Positions 54,804 to 59,358 of a DNA stretch of 59,358 nt are shown piece by piece; positions within the stretch are counted from its first letter, which is position 1, and every line of letters begins with the position of its first letter. The stretch spans positions 1 through 59,358 of the forward strand of contig CAKVCP010000002.1 in NCBI GenBank assembly GCA_934725735.1, read 5' to 3'. Source of the stretch: an uncultured Thermoguttaceae bacterium. Its GTDB lineage: Bacteria > Planctomycetota > Planctomycetia > Pirellulales > Thermoguttaceae. The notes beneath the pieces were generated by a model. That model saw only the letters and a list, made by a program, of their open reading frames with translations. It was not told where the DNA came from and did not search any database. Both the position numbers and the translations under genes were made by a program.

Positions 54804-54831
54804 TTGTCAAAGGCTCCGCTTTTGTTATAAT
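54804..54831 (+). promoter_or_regulatory. Sigma70 promoter upstream of ilvN
   Basis: TTGTCA (54804-54809), 16-bp spacer, perfect TATAAT (54826-54831). The leader to the ilvN ATG is about 113 nt and contains a complete 35-codon frame beginning at the expected start point. Confidence 0.7.
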
Positions 54832-54950
54832 TATTAGAATGATTTTACAGAGGCGCGCCGCGAGGAGCGCTTCAGAGAGAAACTTAAAAGAGCGCATAGC
54901 GGCGAGAGCGTCTGTCCATAGTAGGACGAGCGACCGCGCGGGGTGAAGAA

Positions 54951-55457
54951 ATGAGAAACGTGATTTCGATACGCGTACAAAACGTGCCCGGCGTGCTTTC
55001 TCACGTAGCGGGATTACTCGCGGCGCGAGGTTACAACGTCGATAGTTTGACAGTCGGCGCGACGGAAGACCCGACGATTTCGAGAATGACGATCGTTCTC
55101 GACGTCGCGGAGGATCTGGCGCGCCAGGTTTGCAGTCAACTTCAAAAGCTCGTAACGGTCGTAGAGACGGAAAATCTTTCGTGCGTTCCGCATGTCGAAC
55201 GCGAGTTGGCGTTGATTCGCGTCGCGACGCCGCAAGGGAAGCGTTCCGAAATAGTCGAGCTCACGAACATCTTCCGCGCCGGTATCGTCGACGTGGGAGT
55301 CGATTCGGTGATGATTGAGATTTCCGGACGCGGAGACAAGCTTGACGCTTTCCTAAAGGCGCTTCGTCCTTATCGCATTTTGAATATGACACGTTCGGGT
55401 TGTATCGCCGCGGCGCGCCGTCAAGATTCTGCGATCGAAGAAGAAGACAATAAATAA
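54951..55457 (+). CDS. ilvN: Acetolactate synthase small (regulatory) subunit
   Basis: Regulates the first common step of valine, leucine and isoleucine synthesis through valine binding. 168 aa. The N-terminal ACT domain has VISIRVQNVPGVLSHVAGLLAARGYNVDSLTVG with ATEDPTISRMTIVL, the standard pattern. The C-terminal domain has ELALIRVATP and FLKALRPYRILNMTRSG. GGGTGA stands close to the ATG. The large catalytic subunit gene is not in this window. ilvC follows on the same strand after 145 bp, so the two probably share transcription. Confidence 0.94.
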   Translation: MRNVISIRVQNVPGVLSHVAGLLAARGYNVDSLTVGATEDPTISRMTIVLDVAEDLARQVCSQLQKLVTVVETENLSCVPHVERELALIRVATPQGKRSEIVELTNIFRAGIVDVGVDSVMIEISGRGDKLDAFLKALRPYRILNMTRSGCIAAARRQDSAIEEEDNK

Positions 55458-55602
55458 GATAACGAACAGCGTCCGTCGCGACGCGCGTTGATAACTCGCG
55501 CGGCTTTAAGTTTAGCGTCCGCCTCGTAAGCGGGTTGCCCTTAAAGAATACAAATCGACGACGGATAGTAAACACTCTTTGAATAAGATTGGAGTTACGG
55601 TT

Positions 55603-56607
55603 ATGGCAGCGACAGTTTATTATGATAACGACGCTGATCTTTCTCTTTTGAAGGACAAGACGATTGCTATTCTCGGTTACGGTTCTCAGGGTCACGCTCA
55701 CGCGCAGAACCTTCGCGACAGCGGTTGCAATGTTATTGTCGCCCAGCGTCCTGGATCCGACAACTACAAGCTCGCCGTTGAAGCCGGTTTTTCACCTGTG
55801 TCCATCGAAGACGCCGTCAAACAAGCGGACTTAATCGTCATCACGCTTCCCGACGAAATCCAGGGCAAGATCTTCCGCGAACAGATCCGTCCGAACCTCA
55901 AGGCCGACGCGATCATCGTCGCGACGCACGGCTTCAACGTTCATTACGGCCAGTTCGATCTTCCCGAAGGCAATCGCGCGATCATGATCGCTCCTAAGGG
56001 TCCTGGTCACCTCGTTCGCGCCGAATACGTCAAAGGCGGCGGCGTCCCCTGCCTCATCGCTCTCGACGACAAATGCGGCGATCGCGAAAAGTCGATCGGT
56101 CTTGCCTATGCGAAGGGAATCGGCGGAACCCGCGGCGGCGTCATCCAGACGACCTTCAAAGAAGAAACCGAAACCGACCTCTTCGGCGAACAGGCCGTTC
56201 TTTGCGGCGGCGTCAGCCACCTCATCCAGGCGGGTTTCGAAACCCTCGTCGAAGCGGGTTATCAGCCCGAAATGGCTTATTTCGAATGCATGCACGAAAT
56301 GAAGCTCATCGTCGACCTCTTCTATCAGGGCGGCCTCAGCTACATGCGTTACTCCGTCTCCAATACGGCGGAATTCGGCGATTACACCCGCGGTCCTCGC
56401 GTCATCAATGAAGAATCCAAGAAGCAGATGCGCGAAATCCTTAAGGAAATCCAGAACGGTCAGTTCGCTCGCGAATTTCTCCTTGAGAACCAAATCAACG
56501 CGCCCGCGTTCAAACGCGAACGCGCTATCCATCACGAACACCTCATCGAAAAGGTCGGCAAGCGCCTCCGAAAGATGATGAAGTGGATCGACGCGAAGGA
56601 ATTCTGA
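55603..56607 (+). CDS. ilvC: Ketol-acid reductoisomerase, class I
   Basis: Isomerises and reduces acetolactate or acetohydroxybutyrate with NADPH, the second step of branched-chain amino-acid synthesis. 334 aa from MAATVYYDND, where GGAG stands 8 nt upstream. The cofactor loop is LGYGSQGHAHAQNLRDSG. Further motifs LPDEIQGKIF, FNVHYGQ, PKGPGHLVR, CGGVSHLIQAGFETLVEAGY and YFECMHEMKLIVDL match class I KARI. The metal ligands in the helical domain (EMKLIVDLFYQGG) are present. A strong terminator follows. Confidence 0.97.
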   Translation: MAATVYYDNDADLSLLKDKTIAILGYGSQGHAHAQNLRDSGCNVIVAQRPGSDNYKLAVEAGFSPVSIEDAVKQADLIVITLPDEIQGKIFREQIRPNLKADAIIVATHGFNVHYGQFDLPEGNRAIMIAPKGPGHLVRAEYVKGGGVPCLIALDDKCGDREKSIGLAYAKGIGGTRGGVIQTTFKEETETDLFGEQAVLCGGVSHLIQAGFETLVEAGYQPEMAYFECMHEMKLIVDLFYQGGLSYMRYSVSNTAEFGDYTRGPRVINEESKKQMREILKEIQNGQFAREFLLENQINAPAFKRERAIHHEHLIEKVGKRLRKMMKWIDAKEF

Positions 56608-56650
56608 TCCTTGGACGGAGTCTTTGATCGATAATCTTTCGATTTGAACG

Positions 56651-56692
56651 CATTAAAGGGGAGCGTCGCCGACGTTTCCCCTTTTTTTATTT
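56651..56692 (+). terminator. Terminator after ilvC
   Basis: AAAGGGGA (56655-56662) with TTCCCCTTT, extended by CGTC/GACG around a GCC loop, followed by a run of T. It is also just upstream of ruvX. Confidence 0.88.
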
Positions 56693-56727
56693 CACGCTCT
56701 CGCTGCAATCCACTCCACGAGGAAGAT

Positions 56728-57195
56728 ATGAAACCTACGCCTCCCCCTGAGTCTGGCAAGATCGCCGGAATCGATTTTGGCACGGTGCGCATCGGCGTCG
56801 CGATCTGCGACTCGGAACGAATGATCGCCTTTCCCCACGAAATTTGGCGCCGACGCAACGAAAAGCTCGACCTTCAGCATTTCCAAGACCTCGTCAAGCA
56901 AGAACAGATCGTTCATTTCGTCGTCGGGCTCCCTTTGCACTGTAGCGGCGACATGAGCGACAAAGCGCTCCAGGCGCTGGCTTTCGCCGAAAAGCTTGCG
57001 GAAGCCACCGGTTGTTCGATCGACTTCCTCGACGAGCGCTTCACGAGCGTTATCGCGGAAGGCATGCTGCGCGACGCGGGACTGAAGGCGAAGAAGAGAA
57101 AGGAAAAGCTTGACGCCGTCGCCGCGCAAATCATTCTGTCGACGTATCTTGAACGCGGTTGCGTCGGAACAAAGGATTTAGAATCTCTCGAATGA
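56728..57195 (+). CDS. ruvX: Holliday-junction resolvase-like protein RuvX/YqgF
   Basis: 155 aa from MKPTPPPESG, with GAGGA 3-5 nt before the ATG; an upstream in-frame start overlaps the ilvC terminator and is rejected. An RNase H-like fold: first catalytic Asp in AGIDFGTVRIGVAI, VVGLPLHCSGDMSD, then FLDERFTSVIAEGMLR and the last acidic KLDAVAAQIIL. The family acts in pre-16S rRNA maturation and is also proposed to resolve junctions. Length is normal. Confidence 0.93.
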   Translation: MKPTPPPESGKIAGIDFGTVRIGVAICDSERMIAFPHEIWRRRNEKLDLQHFQDLVKQEQIVHFVVGLPLHCSGDMSDKALQALAFAEKLAEATGCSIDFLDERFTSVIAEGMLRDAGLKAKKRKEKLDAVAAQIILSTYLERGCVGTKDLESLE

Positions 57196-57211
57196 CGCAG
57201 GTCAAGAAACA

Positions 57212-57262
57212 AGTAAAGGGGCGATTCTCGCAAGGAAAATCGTCCCTTTACTTTTTACTTTT
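57212..57262. terminator. Bidirectional terminator between ruvX and the DUF1559 gene
   Basis: AGTAAAGGGGCGATT pairs with AATCGTCCCTTTACT (about 15 bp, one G-U), followed on plus by TTTTTACTTTTT. It also serves the converging minus-strand gene. Confidence 0.85.
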
Positions 57263-57284
57263 TGTCTTAGCTCAAGAATCTCGA

Positions 57285-58382
57285 TCACATGCTCGTGGAT
57301 TCGCCGCCGGAAATCGAACCGAGAGCGCCCCAAACGCCAAAGGGAGACTTGCCCGTCGGATCGGCGTCGACCCAGTTTTCGCCAAGGCGCGAACCGCAGT
57401 CGACGGTTTCGGAGTAGAAACCGACGGAACCGTCGGCGCGCAGACCGTTCACGCCGCCGGAATGGTAGCTCGACGCGCTCATGTAACCGCAACCCCATCC
57501 AGGATTGCTAACGTTGGTGCGGCACGAAGGAGAGTTCGGGGGAAGAACGGTGTTGACGCCAAGGACGCCGGGACGACCGTCGGTGTGAAGTTGCCCGCCG
57601 GTTTCGTTAAGAAGGTTGGTCGAGTTGTAAATGTTGCGATCGTTGACGTCGGCCATCGCGATGCATCCGTTCGGAGAACCGCTATACAAAACGACGCCGC
57701 CCTTGATCTTCTGGGTCATATGTTTGTCGGAGCACCCTTTTTCAATAACCGCAAGGGTATTGGAGGTACCGTCGGAGATCGACGCCATCGTATTCGTCTT
57801 GATTCCCTTATTTCCAACCCAGGTCATGCCCGCCGCGCCGGGGAAGAAACCGCGAGTGTTGACGTCCGCTTCGCCCGTCATGCGCGTGGCGTCTCCAAGA
57901 GAACCGGCGTAACTTCCGCGCTGTCCGTTATTCGCGTGAGAGGGCGTGCTCGCAACGGGATCGCTCGGACATCCCATACCGGCGATCAGGCCCTGGAACT
58001 CGCTCGTACGGCACATCCAAACGTTGTCCCAACCTCTGAAGCTATGCGCCGCGTCACCCTCGGCCATGACGGCTTCCCAACGCGCGTTCTGTTCAATGAA
58101 CGGATAGAGCGCGACGTAGAAGCTAACGCATCCCCACGCGCCGGGCATATCCAGTTCAGAAGGAGAAGTACGCATCGGGGGGAAGCTGTTGTGCGTGTCG
58201 TGATAATTGTGGAGGGCGATACCAATCTGCTTGAGATTGTTCGTGCACTGCATACGACGCGCGGCCTCGCGCGCGGCTTGAACCGCGGGAAGCAACAATC
58301 CGATGAGGATACCGATAATCGCGATCACGACGAGAAGCTCGACGAGCGTGAAACCGCGAGTTTTGAGATTTGAAATTGTCAT
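57285..58382 (-). CDS. DUF1559 prepilin-like protein
   Basis: 365 aa. The N-terminus is a type IV prepilin signal: cleavage after Gly10 in [20 protein letters not shown], with the new first residue Phe and Glu at +5, then a long hydrophobic helix. The DUF1559 signature follows directly ([20 protein letters not shown] then [13 protein letters not shown]). The rest is the C-terminal H-X9-DG-type domain with NGLRADGSV. Planctomycete genomes carry tens to hundreds of such paralogues, so this gene is a lineage marker. Its function is unknown; secreted or pilus-like assembly is assumed. AAGGAT stands before the start. Confidence 0.96.
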   Translation of the reverse strand: MTISNLKTRGFTLVELLVVIAIIGILIGLLLPAVQAAREAARRMQCTNNLKQIGIALHNYHDTHNSFPPMRTSPSELDMPGAWGCVSFYVALYPFIEQNARWEAVMAEGDAAHSFRGWDNVWMCRTSEFQGLIAGMGCPSDPVASTPSHANNGQRGSYAGSLGDATRMTGEADVNTRGFFPGAAGMTWVGNKGIKTNTMASISDGTSNTLAVIEKGCSDKHMTQKIKGGVVLYSGSPNGCIAMADVNDRNIYNSTNLLNETGGQLHTDGRPGVLGVNTVLPPNSPSCRTNVSNPGWGCGYMSASSYHSGGVNGLRADGSVGFYSETVDCGSRLGENWVDADPTGKSPFGVWGALGSISGGESTSM

Positions 58383-58486
58383 TGGGCAAAATCCTTAAAA
58401 AAATAAAATCAACCGCTAAAATCCAGTCCAGCAAATAAGTATACGCAACGCAAAGATTTGACAATTACCAGGAACGTCAAAAAGCA

Positions 58487-59113
58487 TTAAAGATTATTCG
58501 GATCCTCCGCCGACGCGCCTTGAGTCAATTCTCGCGCTTTCTTTTCATCGTCTTCGACGATCTCGTCGACGATTTGGTTCGCTTCATCGGCGGTCGCCCA
58601 GTCGTACTCGCGTTCCGGCAAATCTTCGATTCGCATCAGTCCGAACGCTTGTAAAAAGCGTTTCGTCGTTCCATAAAGAAACGGACGTCCGAGTTCCTCC
58701 GAACGTCCGACAATTTTAATAAAGTTCTGTTCGAGAAGTTGGCGCAAGACGTCGCCGCAATGGACGCCGCGAATACGTTCGATCGCGGCGCGAACGACCG
58801 GCTGTTCGTACGCGATAATGGCGAGAGTCTCCATCGCGGAGGGAGTGAGCCGCGTTTCGACGGGAGCGGCTTGGAGCCGGAAGAGCCAGGGAGCAAACTG
58901 GGGAAACGTCCTGAGTTGAAAGCCGCCGGCGACCTCGACGGCGCAAAACGCGCTTCCGTCGCGGCGATAGCGTTCGTTGAGTTTGCGCACCAGGGCGCGC
59001 GCGCGCGAACCGTCTTCGAGATCGGCTAATTGAGCAAGGCGACGACTCGGGCACGGTTCTCTCATCGCAAAGAGAACGGCTTCGACGCGCGCGATTTCTT
59101 CTCGTTCGTTCAT
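58487..59113 (-). CDS. scpB: Segregation and condensation protein B
   Basis: Partner of ScpA in the SMC condensin complex. 208 aa from MNEREEIARV at 59113, with GAGG 8 nt upstream. A TTG six codons earlier (59131) overlaps the stop of the upstream gene as TTGA and is the alternative start. Motifs typical of ScpB are present: EAVLFAM, then LTPSAMETLAIIAYEQPVVRAAIERIRGVHCGDVLRQLLEQNFIKIVGRSEELGRPFLYGTTKRFLQAFGL in parts. The C-terminal tail is acidic. ScpA is not visible. Confidence 0.94.
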   Translation of the reverse strand: MNEREEIARVEAVLFAMREPCPSRRLAQLADLEDGSRARALVRKLNERYRRDGSAFCAVEVAGGFQLRTFPQFAPWLFRLQAAPVETRLTPSAMETLAIIAYEQPVVRAAIERIRGVHCGDVLRQLLEQNFIKIVGRSEELGRPFLYGTTKRFLQAFGLMRIEDLPEREYDWATADEANQIVDEIVEDDEKKARELTQGASAEDPNNL

Positions 59114-59127
59114 GCCTCGAGCCTCGT

Positions 59128-59358
59128 TCAATAGGCGGCGGAACGGATCGGCGCGCTCTTAGGTTCGCCGACGCGGGCGCGTTCGATATATCCGACGAGG
59201 AACGTCTGCGAACTCGACGTCTCGAGCAACTCCGACTCAGGCGTCGACGCGGGCGCGTTCACGGGCGTCGGTAGCGCGTCTTGTTCCGCGTCAGGTTGGG
59301 GAGCGTCGATTTGCGCGGTCGGAAGGAATCGTGAAAGGGTCTCGGGGGACCATGAGTC
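59128..59358 (-). CDS. C-terminal part of an unrecognised protein (truncated by the window edge)
   Basis: A frame open from the right edge to TGA at 59128-59130, 76 visible codons. The visible sequence begins DSWSPETLSRF, has a Pro/Ala/Glu-rich linker and ends in TFLVGYIERARVGEPKSAPI then RSAAY. The codon use matches the neighbours. Its stop overlaps the alternative TTG start of scpB, which suggests a shared transcript and coupled translation. I do not recognise a family from this tail. Confidence 0.6.
   Translation of the reverse strand, partial: DSWSPETLSRFLPTAQIDAPQPDAEQDALPTPVNAPASTPESELLETSSSQTFLVGYIERARVGEPKSAPIRSAAY

Noticed and set aside
53755..54897. 380-codon frame antisense to the UvrA-like gene
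   Set aside because: Overlaps both ABC motifs of the real gene and shows no recognisable domain.

Overview
The window looks like chromosomal core DNA of a planctomycete (PVC group). The strongest marker is the DUF1559 prepilin-like protein (57285-58382), a family hugely expanded in Planctomycetes. A dnaA-independent gyrB-DUF721 pair, an extended CsrA, a FlgM-like anti-sigma factor and a FabZ with an N-terminal extension fit the same assignment. Composition is moderately GC-rich with a strong CG-dinucleotide flavour inside genes, and AT-rich intergenic islands. There are no tRNA or rRNA genes, insertion sequences, phage genes or CRISPR arrays that I can see. Lineage is inferred; no 16S gene is present.

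Layout. 1-3.7 kb: the end of an ABC-2 permease, an LpoB-like lipoprotein, an FtsQ-like protein and a FlgM-like protein. 4.2-8.7 kb (minus): rpmE, prfA, prmC, accB and accC, linking translation termination to malonyl-CoA synthesis. 8.9-10.7 kb (minus): a LysR regulator and dapB. 11.1-13.8 kb (plus): a Tat-exported di-heme C-GCAxxG-type protein and nadB. 13.9-17.0 kb (minus): csrA, a family-4 uracil-DNA glycosylase, a 32-aa basic protein, a FabZ homologue and trmB. 17.0-17.9 kb is non-coding, with a 38-bp tandem repeat beside csrA. 17.9-21.8 kb: a lipoprotein, a 2[4Fe-4S] ferredoxin, a GNAT and a TlpA-like thioredoxin.

22.0-30.1 kb is the most unusual block: a MoxR ATPase, a 748-aa protein of unknown function with a DUF2325-like C-terminus, and a TetR regulator. 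A near-consensus promoter then overlaps a perfect 25-bp palindrome and drives an ACP, ketosynthase, dehydratase and acyl-activating ligase. This reads as a TetR-controlled specialised acyl pathway. 30.2-32.7 kb: a secreted (alpha/alpha)6 glycosidase-like protein and rubredoxin. 32.8-39.3 kb (minus): a U32/RlhA-like protein, a TPR protein, gyrB and a DciA-like DUF721 protein. 39.5-42.8 kb: miaA, then rplU and RNase E/G.

43.0-47.1 kb (minus): hpf, two EIIA(Ntr)-like proteins, HPr and enzyme I form a phosphorelay with no sugar permease, so probably regulatory. The HPr carries Asp where Ser46 would be. 47.5-51.1 kb: ftsH with a very large periplasmic insert, and a radical SAM protein. 51.5-57.2 kb (plus): a divergent UvrA paralogue, ilvN, ilvC and ruvX. 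57.3-59.4 kb (minus): the DUF1559 protein, scpB, and the tail of an unrecognised protein that overlaps scpB.

Functions are read from motifs and remembered family features; no database search was run. Intergenic promoters and terminators were found by eye.
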